From Parvularcula bermudensis HTCC2503 (GTDB lineage: Bacteria; Pseudomonadota; Alphaproteobacteria; Caulobacterales; Parvularculaceae): 64,000 nucleotides of DNA. The translations under genes were made by a program, and so were the position numbers. This document shows positions 1-9,926 of the stretch, piece after piece. How positions within the stretch are numbered: position 1 is the stretch's first letter; each line of letters begins with the position of its first letter. The DNA is taken from contig NC_014414.1 of NCBI RefSeq assembly GCF_000152825.2, forward strand, positions 1,984,001 to 2,048,000, read 5' to 3'. A model generated the notes under the pieces. It searched no databases and was not told where the DNA came from. It saw nothing but the letters and a program-made list of their open reading frames with translations.

Positions 1-1
1 G

Positions 2-658
2 CTTCTGCAGCGCACCTGCCCGGTCAAAGGGCTCACTCTCTTGATGGCCATGCCCCCCGAGGCGGAGGAGAGTGCCGAGCAAATGCTCAGGCTGCGCCGT
101 ATTGTGTCTCCCTACCACACAATTCTTCTCGATCTGCGGCCAGACGAAGAGACCTTGCGCGGTGCCCTCGACGGCAAATGGCGTAACCGGTTGAACGTGG
201 CCGAACGGGGAGAGTTGAGGGTGACGCCGCTGGGGCGGCGGCCGGAACAATATGCCTGGTTATTACAGCGAGAAGTCGAGCAGAGACGCGCCCGCGGTTA
301 TCGGGCCCTCTCGCCGGGGCTGGTTCCCACCCTGCAAGAGCTTGCGGGCAAGGAGAGTGTCCTCGGCGTCGAAGCCAAGCTGGGGGGGGACCGGGCCGGG
401 GGGATGCTGTTTCTTCGGCATGGATCAACCGCGACCTACCACATCGGATGGAGCAGTCCCGATGGCCGCGAAGAGAATGCCAGCAATCTTCTCCTCTGGC
501 AGGCCATTCGTCTGCTGAAAAAGAAGGGCGTCGCGACTCTCGATCTTGGGGGCGTCGACACCGATCATGCGCCGGGCCTCGCCCATTTCAAATTGGGGCT
601 TGGCGGGCGCCCCCTCTCCCAAAGCGGCACCTGGCTGTTGCGGCCAAAACTATTTTAG
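2..658 (+). CDS. FemAB/GNAT-fold aminoacyl- or acyltransferase-like protein (5' end outside window)
   Basis: The reading frame is open from base 2 with no start of its own, so the gene begins upstream; the first in-window starts (TTG 41, ATG 44) are probably internal. About 218 residues are visible. The pattern resembles FemAB-type GNAT proteins: a segment [14 protein letters not shown], then a strand giving access to a small molecule ([19 protein letters not shown]), then [18 protein letters not shown] and LDLGGVD near the end. Relatives act in peptidoglycan bridge or polysaccharide/lipid modification. Substrate is unknown. A hexapeptide acyltransferase follows in the same direction, so both may decorate a surface polymer (inference). 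Confidence 0.6.
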   Translation, partial: LLQRTCPVKGLTLLMAMPPEAEESAEQMLRLRRIVSPYHTILLDLRPDEETLRGALDGKWRNRLNVAERGELRVTPLGRRPEQYAWLLQREVEQRRARGYRALSPGLVPTLQELAGKESVLGVEAKLGGDRAGGMLFLRHGSTATYHIGWSSPDGREENASNLLLWQAIRLLKKKGVATLDLGGVDTDHAPGLAHFKLGLGGRPLSQSGTWLLRPKLF

Positions 659-722
659 GGGGAGGTTTTTTAAGGGGGAAGAGTGCTGGTCACCCGATCC
701 GAACACCCCTACGCCCCTCCCC

Positions 723-1655
723 ATGACCAGTGACACAACCGCTCTACTAGAACGGATCCTCAGCCACCCAGGCGTGCAAGCGGTGGAGGGCAAGAACCAT
801 CCTGGTGAGTTCATGCTGAACAGCCATCGGCTCAAATTCTATGATCCGGGAAATGATTATCGGGCTCAAGGCGGGCGCCAATCTGTGCTGGCCCTGACCC
901 GGATGCGGAATTACGGCGGCCTGCCAAAGAGCAGCGACCTATTGCGGATCGGCGATTTCGTTGAGGTCGCGCGGAAGGTCACCTTCGTCGCCGGGGGCGA
1001 ACATCCACATGCGGAGGTATTGAACACCACCCTTCACAAGCTGTCCGGTATCAATAACCTATACGACATCCCGGCATTTCCCGGCGCTGAGGTCCAAACG
1101 CGCGGGCCCATCACCATTGGCTCAGGCGCCGTGATTTCGTTCGGGGCGACGGTGCTGTCGGGGGTCACTATCGGGGAGGGGGCGGTGATCGGCGCCGGGG
1201 CGTTGGTCACCAAGGATGTCCCCCCCTTCGCCATTGTCAGTGGCGTACCCGCCAAAATCACCCGCATGCGCTTTTCAGACGAGACGGTGGCGGCCCTGTT
1301 GCGGCTCCGGTGGTGGGATTTGTCCTATCCATCGCTTTGCAAGATGGCACCGAAAATCAAGGCGGCGGGCGCCGACGCGATCGCGCTGTCGGAGCTCTGT
1401 GAGGATCGCGACATCGAATACGCCAAGACCGGCGATTATCTCCTCGTATCCATGAGCCCACCGGTGAACGATGAGGTGAAAATGGGGGTCGTCGGGGTCG
1501 AACGCGATGGCCAAAAATGGGTGGGGGACGCCCTGCCGGGACTGTATCAATTCTTCATCGCCCAGTTTAAACCCAATCCAGAGGGTCAAATCCTCTTGAT
1601 GGCGGATGTGTTCGATATTGCGGACGAGTTCGGCGATCTCTCCAAAGCGGCCTGA
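723..1655 (+). CDS. Left-handed beta-helix (hexapeptide) acyltransferase, CatB/Vat-like
   Basis: A 310-residue protein. Residues about 128-190 contain hexapeptide repeats ([37 protein letters not shown]) followed by the family hallmark [16 protein letters not shown], then a WWDLS segment typical of xenobiotic/streptogramin acetyltransferase relatives. An extra C-terminal region of roughly 100 residues is unusual for the short CatB type. The ATG at 723 begins the family-like part; the frame is open much further upstream but overlaps the preceding gene in another frame, so the longer start is unlikely. The acceptor is unknown; surface sugar O-acetylation is a guess from the neighbouring FemAB-like gene. 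Confidence 0.7.
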   Translation: MTSDTTALLERILSHPGVQAVEGKNHPGEFMLNSHRLKFYDPGNDYRAQGGRQSVLALTRMRNYGGLPKSSDLLRIGDFVEVARKVTFVAGGEHPHAEVLNTTLHKLSGINNLYDIPAFPGAEVQTRGPITIGSGAVISFGATVLSGVTIGEGAVIGAGALVTKDVPPFAIVSGVPAKITRMRFSDETVAALLRLRWWDLSYPSLCKMAPKIKAAGADAIALSELCEDRDIEYAKTGDYLLVSMSPPVNDEVKMGVVGVERDGQKWVGDALPGLYQFFIAQFKPNPEGQILLMADVFDIADEFGDLSKAA

Positions 1656-1657
1656 CC

Positions 1658-1876
1658 TCAACTACCCTTGTCAGCCGATTGGTCCTCTTCGCCTTCTTCC
1701 GTCACCTCTTCATCGGGGGCGGGGGGAGAGGGACGATCCGGAAAGCGCTCGCTGGCCGCATCATAGCCGCGCGGGGCGCCGCCAAAGGCTTTTTCATCTT
1801 GATAGGGGGCCTGCCCCTCGCGGGCTTCTTCTGCGCGGTCGGCCCGGCTTTTTTTCGACATTTTTGCCTTGGGCAT
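1658..1876 (-). CDS. Small charged protein, unknown function
   Basis: A 72-residue hydrophilic protein rich in Glu, Asp, Lys and Arg, with no membrane segment or signal peptide. The start is well defined: GGAGG lies 8 bases upstream of the ATG. It converges on the acyltransferase with only 2 bases between stops. I do not recognise the family. A GGAAC-N18-CGTT element 30 bases upstream hints at stress sigma factor control, but its spacer is one or two bases too long. Confidence 0.55.
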   Translation of the reverse strand: MPKAKMSKKSRADRAEEAREGQAPYQDEKAFGGAPRGYDAASERFPDRPSPPAPDEEVTEEGEEDQSADKGS

Positions 1877-1905
1877 GGGACAGTTCCTCCAATTCCTCTC
1901 CTTTA

Positions 1906-1932
1906 AACGACAAAGGGGGGGGAGGTTGTTCC
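1906..1932 (-). promoter_or_regulatory. Possible EcfG-type promoter with over-long spacer
   Basis: On the minus strand this reads GGAAC, 18 bases, CGTT, ending about 30 bases before the ATG of the small protein at 1876. That is the same distance as for the exact promoters elsewhere in the window. The spacer contains a run of eight C (eight G on the plus strand). Normal spacers are 16-17, so activity is doubtful. Confidence 0.3.
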
Positions 1933-1985
1933 GGCAAATCAGACAGGCGATTGCTCCCGTCCGGCGGCACGCCTAGACGTCTTGG

Positions 1986-4640
1986 ATGATTACGAGCGTC
2001 AATGATATCCGTCAGGCCTTTTTGAGTTTCTTCGAAGAGCGTGACCATGAGATCGTTCCCTCCGCGCCGCTGGTGCCCCAGAACGACCCGACCCTGCTGT
2101 TCATCAATGCGGGCATGGTGCCGTTCAAGAATGTCTTCACCGGGGCGGATAAGCGCCCCTATGACAAGGCGGTCTCAGCGCAGAAATGCGTCCGGGCGGG
2201 CGGGAAGCACAATGATCTCGACAATGTCGGCTATACCGCCCGGCACCACACCTTCTTCGAGATGCTGGGGAATTTCTCCTTCGGCGATTATTTCAAGGAA
2301 CAGGCGATCATCAATGCCTGGACCTTGCTGACCGAGGTCTTCGGCCTGCCGGCGGAAAAGCTGCTGGTCACCATCTTCCACACCGACGATGAGGCGGCGA
2401 GCCTTTGGAAGAAAATTGCCGGCCTGCCGGAGGAGCGGATCATCCGGATCGCGACGGCGGACAATTTCTGGTCCATGGGCGATACCGGGCCCTGTGGCCC
2501 TTGCTCTGAGATTTTCTACGATCACGGCCCTCAAATCCCCGGCGGTCCGCCGGGGTCGCCTGAGGAGGATGGCGATCGCTTCATCGAGATCTGGAACCTC
2601 GTGTTCATGCAGTTCGATCAGCAACCGGACGGAGAGCGCCTCTCCCTCCCCAAGCCCTCGATCGACACCGGCATGGGTCTCGAACGGATCGCGACAGTAT
2701 TGCAGGGGATCCACAACAATTATGAGACCGATCTCTTTCGCGCGCTGATCGACGCCTCCGTCGATGTGACGGGGCGACCGGCGACGGGTGACGATTTGAT
2801 CGCCCATCGCGTCATCGCCGACCATTTGCGGGCCGCGTCTTTTCTCATCTCGGATGGTGTCACCCCGTCCAATGAGGGGCGTGGATATGTCCTGAGGCGG
2901 ATCATGCGACGGGCGATGCGCTACGCCCACGGATTGGGGGCGAAGGATCCGCTGTTGACCCAACTCGTCCCGGCCCTCGTTGCGGAGATGGGGGGCGCCT
3001 ATCCCGATCTTATCCGAGGACAGAGCCTTGTTCAGGATACCCTCCGGGTCGAGGAGGAACGGTTTGCTGATCTTCTTGATCGGGGGCTGAAGCTCCTGGC
3101 GGACGAAACGCAATCCTTGACCCCAGGGGGGACCCTGGCCGGGGAGACGGCGTTCAAGCTCTACGATACCTATGGCTTTCCCCTCGACCTCACCGAGGAT
3201 GCCCTAAGGCGCGCGGGCTACGGCCTCGACCAGGCGGGCTTCGATGCCGCCATGGCGGCCCAAAAGGCGCGGGCGCGGGCAAGTTGGCAAGGCTCCGGCG
3301 ATGCGTCGGCGGAGACGGTCTGGTTCGACGTGAAAGCCGATAGTGGCGCCACGGATTTCATCGGATATGTCCACGAGGAGGCCGAGGGCGTCGTCTTGGC
3401 GATGGCGCAAAACGGTGAGCGGGTCGCTGAAAGCGGGGCGGGCGAGGAGATCGCCTTCGTCACCAATCAGACCCCGTTCTATGCGGAGAGTGGCGGTCAG
3501 GCCGGGGATGCCGGAACCGCAGAAGGCGAAGCTGTGCGCCTCGTCATCACCGATACGAAAAAAGGGGCGGGGAGCCTTCATGTCCATCAGGCGCGGATCG
3601 ATAAGGGCACGCTGAAAGAGGGAGATGTCCTGCGGCTGAAGGTCGATGGGAAACGGCGAGTACGGATCAAGAGCAATCACTCCGCCACGCACCTCGTCCA
3701 CGCCGCCCTCAGGCGCCACCTTGGCGATCACGTCACCCAGAAAGGGTCGTTTGTCGGCCCCGAGAGCTTCCGTTTCGATTTCTCCCACAATGATGGCCTC
3801 ACCCCGGCGCAAATCGATGAGGTCGAAGCGGAGGTGAACGCCATCATCCGTCAGAACGATGCTGGGCAGATCTCGCTGATGCCTTATGAAGACGCGATCT
3901 CGGCGGGGGCAATGGCGCTGTTCGGTGAGAAGTACGAGGACGAAGTTCGGGTCTTGCGGCTCGGCGAGGATCCAGCGGATCCCGCGCGGCCCTATTCGAT
4001 GGAGCTATGCGGCGGTACGCATGTGGCGCGGACCGGCGACATCGCCTTGTTCGCCATCGTGTCAGAGGGGGCCGTTGCCAGCGGCGTGCGCCGGATCGAA
4101 GCGGTCACGGGCGAGGCCGCCCGCGCTTATTATAAGGAGAGAGCGGCATCGGCGGCGGCGGCGGCCGCGGCGCTGAAGGTGTCGATCGCCGATCTTCCCG
4201 CGCGGCTGAGCCAGCTGATGGACGAACGCAAGAAACTGGAAAAAGACCTGGTGGCAGCCCGTAAAAAGGCGGCCCTTGGGGGGGGGGACGGGCCCCGCAC
4301 CGAGACCGTCGGCGATATTACCTTTGTGGGTCAGGTGGTCGAAGGGGTGCCGGCCAAGGAACTCCGTGGCCTGATTGCCGATGCAAAGAAGAAATATGAA
4401 AAGGTGATCGCCGCCTTCATCGCGACCGCCGAGGACAAGGCCAGTCTGTCGGTCGGGGTGTCCGATGCGTTGATCGAGCAATGGCCGGCGCCCGACCTTG
4501 TAAGGATCGGCGTCGATGCCCTCGGCGGAAAAGGGGGCGGCGGAAAGCCGGACCTGGCCCATGGCGGGGGACCAGATGCCGCCGCCGCCGAGGCGGCCCT
4601 TGAGAAGATCAAAGCGCGATTAAGCGAGCCCCGCGCCTGA
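1986..4640 (+). CDS. alaS: Alanyl-tRNA synthetase
   Basis: 884 residues, the normal length. It charges tRNA-Ala in the cytoplasm. The N-terminal class II catalytic domain is clear ([26 protein letters not shown], then [11 protein letters not shown]). The editing domain has its zinc-binding HSATH near residues 565-569 and the CGGTH motif at about 675-679. The C-Ala domain ends in a Gly-rich tail ([16 protein letters not shown]). The ATG at 1986 matches the usual N-terminus. No recA lies next to it in this window, although recA-alaS is a common order. Confidence 0.97.
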   Translation: MITSVNDIRQAFLSFFEERDHEIVPSAPLVPQNDPTLLFINAGMVPFKNVFTGADKRPYDKAVSAQKCVRAGGKHNDLDNVGYTARHHTFFEMLGNFSFGDYFKEQAIINAWTLLTEVFGLPAEKLLVTIFHTDDEAASLWKKIAGLPEERIIRIATADNFWSMGDTGPCGPCSEIFYDHGPQIPGGPPGSPEEDGDRFIEIWNLVFMQFDQQPDGERLSLPKPSIDTGMGLERIATVLQGIHNNYETDLFRALIDASVDVTGRPATGDDLIAHRVIADHLRAASFLISDGVTPSNEGRGYVLRRIMRRAMRYAHGLGAKDPLLTQLVPALVAEMGGAYPDLIRGQSLVQDTLRVEEERFADLLDRGLKLLADETQSLTPGGTLAGETAFKLYDTYGFPLDLTEDALRRAGYGLDQAGFDAAMAAQKARARASWQGSGDASAETVWFDVKADSGATDFIGYVHEEAEGVVLAMAQNGERVAESGAGEEIAFVTNQTPFYAESGGQAGDAGTAEGEAVRLVITDTKKGAGSLHVHQARIDKGTLKEGDVLRLKVDGKRRVRIKSNHSATHLVHAALRRHLGDHVTQKGSFVGPESFRFDFSHNDGLTPAQIDEVEAEVNAIIRQNDAGQISLMPYEDAISAGAMALFGEKYEDEVRVLRLGEDPADPARPYSMELCGGTHVARTGDIALFAIVSEGAVASGVRRIEAVTGEAARAYYKERAASAAAAAAALKVSIADLPARLSQLMDERKKLEKDLVAARKKAALGGGDGPRTETVGDITFVGQVVEGVPAKELRGLIADAKKKYEKVIAAFIATAEDKASLSVGVSDALIEQWPAPDLVRIGVDALGGKGGGGKPDLAHGGGPDAAAAEAALEKIKARLSEPRA

Positions 4641-4666
4641 GCCCGCGCCAGAGAAAGGACTTTGCC

Positions 4667-5563
4667 GTGAGCGTCAGCCATGAAGATATCACCGACCGGC
4701 TCATCTCCGTTCTAGATCTCGAAACGATCGATCGCGACCTTTATCGCGGGCCTGTCTATCCTGGGGCCAAGAACCGGGTGTTCGGCGGCCAGGTGCTGGG
4801 ACAAGCGGTCATTGCGGCGTCAAGGTCGGTGGTGGAAGAGAAGAAAATTCACTCCCTCCACGCCTATTTCATGCGAGCGGGCAACGCGACCAAGCCCATC
4901 ATCTATCAGGTGGAACGTGACTTTGACGGGCGTAGTTTTGCGACCCGCCGGGTGATCGCGATTCAGGGCGGCGAGCCGATTTTGAACATGGCAGCCTCTT
5001 TCGCCGTCGAAGAAGAGGGGATGCACCATGCGGCGCCCATGCCGGAAGAGCCGAAGCCGGACGAGTTGATCAATGATCATGCCCTGGCGGAGGAGAAGGA
5101 TGGCCATTGGCCCCCGCTCATCATTGATCTGTTACGCAAACCGCGCCCTTTCGAAATCCGCCGTGTGTCGCCGCGGGACGATATCGTGCCCACAGAGGCC
5201 CCCCCACAGATGAGCCTCTGGCTGAGGAGTTGGGGGCCGCTGCCCGAGGATAGCCAGATCTTGCACCGCGGATTTCTCGCCTATGTGTCCGATATCGGAC
5301 TGATGGGCACGGCCATGCGGCCCCATGCGGTCAGGTACACCTCCCCCGGCATGGTCGCCGCGAGTCTCGATCATGCGATGTATTTCCACGAAGATGTCGA
5401 TGTCACCCAATGGCTCCTCTATACTTGTGAGGCCCCATGGGCAGGCCATTCGCGCGGCCTCAATCGTGGTCGGTTCTATACGCAGGACGGCAAGCTCGTC
5501 GCCGAAACGACCCAAGAAGGGCTGATGCGGTTGCGTACACAACAAAAAGATCAGGCGAGCTAA
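4667..5563 (+). CDS. tesB: Acyl-CoA thioesterase II
   Basis: 298 residues, full length for TesB. It hydrolyses medium/long acyl-CoA to free acid and CoA. A double hot-dog fold is indicated by NRVFGGQVLGQAVIAA, an internal SLWLRSWGPL segment, SLDHAMYFHEDVDVTQWLLY, and the C-terminal TTQEGLMR carrying the conserved Gln. The GTG start follows GAAAGGAC at normal spacing. It is the first gene of a likely lipid-metabolism cluster with the kinase-like protein and second thioesterase that follow. Confidence 0.92.
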   Translation: MSVSHEDITDRLISVLDLETIDRDLYRGPVYPGAKNRVFGGQVLGQAVIAASRSVVEEKKIHSLHAYFMRAGNATKPIIYQVERDFDGRSFATRRVIAIQGGEPILNMAASFAVEEEGMHHAAPMPEEPKPDELINDHALAEEKDGHWPPLIIDLLRKPRPFEIRRVSPRDDIVPTEAPPQMSLWLRSWGPLPEDSQILHRGFLAYVSDIGLMGTAMRPHAVRYTSPGMVAASLDHAMYFHEDVDVTQWLLYTCEAPWAGHSRGLNRGRFYTQDGKLVAETTQEGLMRLRTQQKDQAS

Positions 5564-5579
5564 CGCCGTCCGATCGCAG

Positions 5580-5603
5580 GATGGCGCCGTCGACGGCGCC
5601 ATC
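5580..5603. repeat. 24-base perfect palindrome between tesB and the kinase-like gene
   Basis: Bases 5580-5591 are the exact reverse complement of 5592-5603, centred on GTCGAC, with no loop. It sits between the tesB stop and the ribosome binding site of the next gene. It could be an operator for a dimeric regulator or an RNA hairpin. There is no T-run, so it is not a classic terminator. Confidence 0.6.
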
Positions 5604-5619
5604 AGATAGGGAGGACAAT

Positions 5620-6660
5620 ATGACCGACGAGATACCCCACGATCTGCCCCTCGACCGGCTCGTTCCGTGGCTCGAGAAAGAAATCGATGGCTTTGCCGGC
5701 CCCGTGACGGTGACAAAGTTTAAGGGCGGTCAGTCAAACCCGACCTATCGGCTGTCGACACCGGGGGGGGATTATGTGCTTCGGCGCAAACCTTTCGGCG
5801 ATCTCCTGCCGTCAGCCCATGCGGTGGATCGTGAATATCGGCTGATTTCGGCCCTCAGCGAGACCCCCGTACCCGTCGCCGAGCCGTTTTGTCTGTGTGA
5901 TGATGATGACGTGATCGGCTCGATGTTTTATGTTATGGAGTTCGTTCCTGGACGGACCATATCAGATGGTCTGATCCCCGATGCGACGCCAGCGGAACGC
6001 GGCGGGATGTATCGCAATTTGATCGAGACCTTGGGCGACCTCCACTCAGTCGATTATCAGGCGCTTGGCCTGTCTGACTTCGGTAAGGCGGGCAATTATT
6101 TCGAGCGTCAGATCGGGCGATGGACCAAACAATATAAAGCGGCAGAGACGGACGATATCCCCGAGGTCGAGCGGTTGATTGAGTTCTTGCCGGAAACAGT
6201 GCCTGCGCAGCAGCGAAGCTCGATCATTCACGGCGATTATCGCATCGATAATGCCATGTTCGACGTCGATAGTCCTGAGATTCTGGCTGTTCTGGATTGG
6301 GAATTGTCGACGATCGGCGATCCGATGGCGGACTTTACCTATTTGCTTATGCAATGGTCGTTGCCTGTCTATAAAGGCCAGGCCGGGTTGATGGGGGCCG
6401 ATCTCGATGCCTTGGGTATTCCTCAGGTCAATGAGGCCGTGGCGATTTACCGTGCCCGGACAGGCATCGATGGCGTACCGGACCTCAACTGGTATTTCGC
6501 CTATAATCTCTTCCGTCTTGTGGGTATTTTGCAGGGGGTCAAAAAGCGGGCTCTGATGGGTAATGCGTCGAGCCCTTTTGCGATGAAGGCTGCGGCAATG
6601 ATTGAGCCCTTCTCGAAAATGGCCTGGACTTTTGCGGAAAAAGCAAAAGGACCCAACTGA
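5620..6660 (+). CDS. Aminoglycoside-phosphotransferase-fold kinase-like protein (ACAD10/11 N-domain type)
   Basis: 346 residues. The kinase-like motifs are intact: nucleotide loop FKGGQSNPTYRL near the N-terminus, catalytic HGDYRIDN at about 204-211 and the metal-binding DWE at 226. This subfamily often sits beside acyl-CoA dehydrogenases or is fused to them in ACAD10/11, where it is linked to hydroxy-acyl-CoA breakdown. Here it lies between two thioesterases. GGGAGG just upstream of the ATG decides the start; an in-frame ATG at 5581 lies inside a palindrome. The next gene starts on its last stop-codon base. Confidence 0.85.
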   Translation: MTDEIPHDLPLDRLVPWLEKEIDGFAGPVTVTKFKGGQSNPTYRLSTPGGDYVLRRKPFGDLLPSAHAVDREYRLISALSETPVPVAEPFCLCDDDDVIGSMFYVMEFVPGRTISDGLIPDATPAERGGMYRNLIETLGDLHSVDYQALGLSDFGKAGNYFERQIGRWTKQYKAAETDDIPEVERLIEFLPETVPAQQRSSIIHGDYRIDNAMFDVDSPEILAVLDWELSTIGDPMADFTYLLMQWSLPVYKGQAGLMGADLDALGIPQVNEAVAIYRARTGIDGVPDLNWYFAYNLFRLVGILQGVKKRALMGNASSPFAMKAAAMIEPFSKMAWTFAEKAKGPN

Positions 6661-7415
6661 TGGCGACGCCCGCACTGATCGATTGTTTGTCGGCGGACGC
6701 GCCGACGGTACCTGAGCGCTGGATGCAGGGACGCACGGCCTATGGCGGGTATTCCGCCGCCCTGGCCTTGAGGGCGGCCCGCGCCCATGCGGCCGCCGAT
6801 GCGCATTTGCGGTCGGTCCAAATTGCTTTTGTCAGCCCCTTGACCGGCCCCTTAACGCAAAAGGCCGTCACGCTTCGGGAGGGGCGCAGCACTCTTTTTG
6901 TGCGCGCCGATTTGAAGACCGAGCAGGGGGTCGGTCTTGCGGGAACCTTTGTCTTTGCCCGCCCCCAGGAGGCGGCGGCCACGTACGAGACGGCCACCTT
7001 CCCCGCGGAGATGACGCCCGTCAGTGATGCGAAGGATGTCCCTCGGCTCTCCATAATGCCGAGATTTATCGAGAATTTTGATCTCCGCCATGGCGGCGCC
7101 GCCCAGCGCGGGGTGTTTCAATGGTGGGTTCGGTTACGGGAAGGGGCAGGCCTCGACCGAGAGACACGCCTATGCCTTCTTGGCGATGCCTTGCCCCCGG
7201 CGGCCTTGTCCTTAGGGCCCGCCGCGGCGGTCAGTTCCGTGACCTGGCAAATGAACTTTCACCCAAACCCTGCCAACGTCGATAGTGAATGGTGGTTGCT
7301 CCGCTCCCGGACGACCTCATTGGGGCTCGGCGGCAGCCATCAATGGATGGAGCTATGGGCGGAGGATGGCACCGCCATGGTGTCGGGGGTTCAACAAATC
7401 GCGGTCTTTGGATAA
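6660..7415 (+). CDS. Thioesterase-superfamily (double hot-dog) protein
   Basis: 251 residues. The pattern of short TesB relatives is visible: WMQGRTAYGGYSAALALRAA near the start, LRSVQIAFVSPLTGPL, and a second half ending in SHQWMELWAEDG. The start codon shares one base with the previous stop (TGATG), so translation is probably coupled and the two products may act together on acyl-CoA. Substrate unknown. It lacks the clear C-terminal Gln motif of the tesB product upstream. Confidence 0.75.
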   Translation: MATPALIDCLSADAPTVPERWMQGRTAYGGYSAALALRAARAHAAADAHLRSVQIAFVSPLTGPLTQKAVTLREGRSTLFVRADLKTEQGVGLAGTFVFARPQEAAATYETATFPAEMTPVSDAKDVPRLSIMPRFIENFDLRHGGAAQRGVFQWWVRLREGAGLDRETRLCLLGDALPPAALSLGPAAAVSSVTWQMNFHPNPANVDSEWWLLRSRTTSLGLGGSHQWMELWAEDGTAMVSGVQQIAVFG

Positions 7416-7477
7416 GGAATGGCCGTCATCCGGCGGCATTTTTCTGTCCGCCCATAGGCAATCCGTCTGCTGGTCTA

Positions 7478-8323
7478 TCAGAGATAATCGAGAAGGTGCA
7501 GGGTGAAATGGGCCGCCTGACGCGCGGCAATGGGGCCAAGGCGCAAATAATCGTCATTGGGCGCTTCTTGAGCGATATTGCTCCCCGCCCTGATCACCAA
7601 GAACGGTACCCCGAGAGAGACGGCGACATGGCCAAGGGGGGCTGATTCCATCTCCATAATATCAACGTCGAAGCGCGTACGAAGGGTCTCGATCCGCTGC
7701 GTGGTCACGCCGAAAAGGTCGGAGGACGCAACAACGCCGCGCCGCGCTGTCACATTGTAGGTCTCGCCATTGGCCGAGACCTCAGGCCCCTCATAGGCGG
7801 CGATCGCGTCGTCGGCGCGGGCGAGGAGCTCAGCGGGGGGCGAGAAGGCGTTCTCCATCTCCGCCCCATTATCCGGGCCATTCATCGGACGATAGACCAT
7901 ACCGTCCGCTGTCAAACTGCCGTAATCATGCTCATAGGTCACTGTCGCAACGATGACATCTCCCGTGCGGAGTGTGGGGTCAATCCGGGCACCGGTTCCA
8001 CTCATCAGAACAAGCCGCGGCTTCATTTCGGCCACGAACAGGGTTGTTGTCATGCCGGTGAAGGTTTTGCCGATGCCGGTAATCGCGACCACCACCGGCG
8101 TATCGTCGATCATCCCTTCCCAATAGGGAATGCCCCAGAGCGACTTCTTCTCCGGTGCCGTCATCGCCTCCACGAAGGGAGGAATTTCCTGGGGCACCGC
8201 GCCGAGGATCAAGATGGTGTCGGTCGGCGTGTAATGGGTTGGGCTTGCCGGGGCGGGGGCGGCAAGGCCTGTGCTGCAACCGAATAATAGGGCGGCAAGG
8301 ATACCGATAAAGCGATGTAACAT
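7478..8323 (-). CDS. Exported nucleoside phosphorylase/nucleosidase-fold lipoprotein
   Basis: 281 residues. It begins with a lipoprotein signal (LFGC, Cys16), unusual for this normally cytoplasmic fold. The body matches the methylthioadenosine/adenosylhomocysteine nucleosidase family: GAVPQEIPPF with Glu46 aligned to the catalytic-site Glu near the N-terminus, and MEMESAPLGHV with Glu226 matching the ribose-binding Glu. The usual catalytic Asp (family RAxSD) is Asn249 here (IRAGSNIA). It may be a periplasmic nucleosidase with altered chemistry or a binding protein. GGGGG lies upstream of the ATG. It stands alone and is divergent from rplK. Confidence 0.75.
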   Translation of the reverse strand: MLHRFIGILAALLFGCSTGLAAPAPASPTHYTPTDTILILGAVPQEIPPFVEAMTAPEKKSLWGIPYWEGMIDDTPVVVAITGIGKTFTGMTTTLFVAEMKPRLVLMSGTGARIDPTLRTGDVIVATVTYEHDYGSLTADGMVYRPMNGPDNGAEMENAFSPPAELLARADDAIAAYEGPEVSANGETYNVTARRGVVASSDLFGVTTQRIETLRTRFDVDIMEMESAPLGHVAVSLGVPFLVIRAGSNIAQEAPNDDYLRLGPIAARQAAHFTLHLLDYL

Positions 8324-8532
8324 GAGCTGCCCCCTTCTGAGCTTGTGCCTAGAGGTTCCCGGACCCTTGCAGCAAAGTCCAGCCTATTCATGTCACGGGG
8401 CCTTGGTTGAAGGGGGGCAGGGCTTGCGCCTTGGCATGTGGGCAGCTAGGGCCCAGCGCTTGCGGGAGGTGACGGCACGTCAAGACCATGTGCCCACCGC
8501 ACCGCATCCCTTCGCCAACCAGGAAGGATAAC

Positions 8533-8961
8533 ATGGCAAAGAAACTTCAAGGCTACCTGAAGCTTCAGGTACCGGCCGGCGCCGCCAATCCGTCGCCGCC
8601 CATTGGTCCCGCGCTCGGTCAGCGGGGACTTAATATCATGGAATTCTGCAAGGCGTTCAACGCCGCCACGCAGGAGATGGAAAAAGGGATGCCCGTCCCG
8701 ACCATCATTACCATCTATACGGACAAGTCCTTTACGTTCGAGACCAAGTCGCCGCCGGCCTCCTACTTTCTGAAAAAAGCCGCCGGCCTGCCCAAGGGGT
8801 CTCAGGCCCCCGGCAAGGAAACCGCCGGTAAAGTGACCAAGGCCCAGCTTCGCGAGATCGCTGAGGCGAAGATGAACGATCTCAACGCCAATGACCTCGA
8901 TGCGGCGGAAAAGATTATTGCCGGGTCCGCGCGGGCCATGGGCTTGGACGTGGAGGGCTGA
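8533..8961 (+). CDS. rplK: 50S ribosomal protein L11
   Basis: 142 residues, normal length. The N-terminal Pro-rich segment ([19 protein letters not shown]) and the C-terminal rRNA-binding domain are typical. L11 forms the GTPase-associated stalk base. AGGAAGG precedes the ATG. An in-frame upstream start at 8488 is not supported by the family N-terminus. secE-nusG, the usual upstream neighbours, are absent; an unrelated divergent gene is there. Confidence 0.97.
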   Translation: MAKKLQGYLKLQVPAGAANPSPPIGPALGQRGLNIMEFCKAFNAATQEMEKGMPVPTIITIYTDKSFTFETKSPPASYFLKKAAGLPKGSQAPGKETAGKVTKAQLREIAEAKMNDLNANDLDAAEKIIAGSARAMGLDVEG

Positions 8962-8964
8962 TCG

Positions 8965-9669
8965 ATGGCGAAGCAAGGCAAACGTCTGCGGAATGCAAAA
9001 GAAAATCTCGACGCGCTGGCATTGCGTTCGGTGAGCGACGCGGTCGCTCTGGTGAAGGAAAATGCGTCGGCGAAGTTCGATGAAACCATCGAAATTGCGA
9101 TGAATCTCGGGGTCGACCCCCGCCATGCCGACCAAATGGTGCGGGGGGTTGTGAACCTCCCCGCCGGCACGGGCAGGACGGTGCGGGTTGCGGTCTTTGC
9201 GAAGGACGACAAAGCCGAGGAGGCGCGGGCCGCCGGGGCGGATGTCGTCGGGGCCGAAGATCTCGTCGAGCAAGTGCAGAATGGTCAGATTAATTTCGAC
9301 CGGGTCATCGCGACCCCCGACATGATGCCGCTTGTCGGTCGCCTCGGGAAGCAATTGGGCCCGAAGGGGCTGATGCCCAATCCGAAGGTCGGGACGGTGA
9401 CGCCGAATGTGACGAAGGCGGTACAGGACGCCAAGGGGGGCGCGGTCGAATTCAAGACCCAGAAGCAGCCCATCATCCATGCGGGGATCGGCAAAGCGAG
9501 CTTTGATGCCGCTAAGCTCGAAGAGAATGTCCGCGCATTCGTCGAGGCGGTGAACCGGGCAAGACCTTCCGGGGCGAAGGGCACCTATATCAAACGGATT
9601 GCCCTGACCTCGACCATGGGGCCGGGCATTCGGATTGATCCGCAAAACGCGGTGAACGCCGAAGGCTGA
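8965..9669 (+). CDS. rplA: 50S ribosomal protein L1
   Basis: 234 residues, normal length. L1 builds the mobile stalk and in many bacteria represses its own rplKA mRNA. Family features include [35 protein letters not shown], and [12 protein letters not shown]. It starts 3 bases after the rplK stop and must be cotranscribed. rplJL does not follow; a hairpin terminator does. Confidence 0.97.
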   Translation: MAKQGKRLRNAKENLDALALRSVSDAVALVKENASAKFDETIEIAMNLGVDPRHADQMVRGVVNLPAGTGRTVRVAVFAKDDKAEEARAAGADVVGAEDLVEQVQNGQINFDRVIATPDMMPLVGRLGKQLGPKGLMPNPKVGTVTPNVTKAVQDAKGGAVEFKTQKQPIIHAGIGKASFDAAKLEENVRAFVEAVNRARPSGAKGTYIKRIALTSTMGPGIRIDPQNAVNAEG

Positions 9670-9788
9670 TCGCCGAAGGGCGCGAAGCGAGGCTGTCGGG
9701 ATCGGCAAGGGGGCTTTTCCCCATGCCGACACGGCAGAAGCGCCATTTGCCCCTGATGTCGACATCCCATCGTTTCGAATACAGTTAG

Positions 9789-9810
9789 GGGCTCGCCGGA
9801 TGGCGAGCCC
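9789..9810 (+). terminator. Probable terminator of rplKA
   Basis: A 9-base perfect stem (GGGCTCGCC with GGCGAGCCC) around a 4-base loop lies about 120 bases after rplA, followed by TTATGTGTT, a weak U-tract. It fits an intrinsic terminator for the ribosomal protein operon. Confidence 0.65.
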
Positions 9811-9926
9811 TTATGTGTTGAGGCGCGGAGAAGGGAGAAACAGGAGCGGTCGCGAGCGGCCCACTCCTCGCCCTCCAGGGGAGCGAGACGACCGCCCCCG
9901 ATGGATCCCTAAGGAAAGGGCGCCGC

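Noticed and set aside
8446-9765. 439-codon open frame antisense to rplKA
   Set aside because: A shadow of two certain ribosomal protein genes; GC-rich codon use leaves the opposite strand open.
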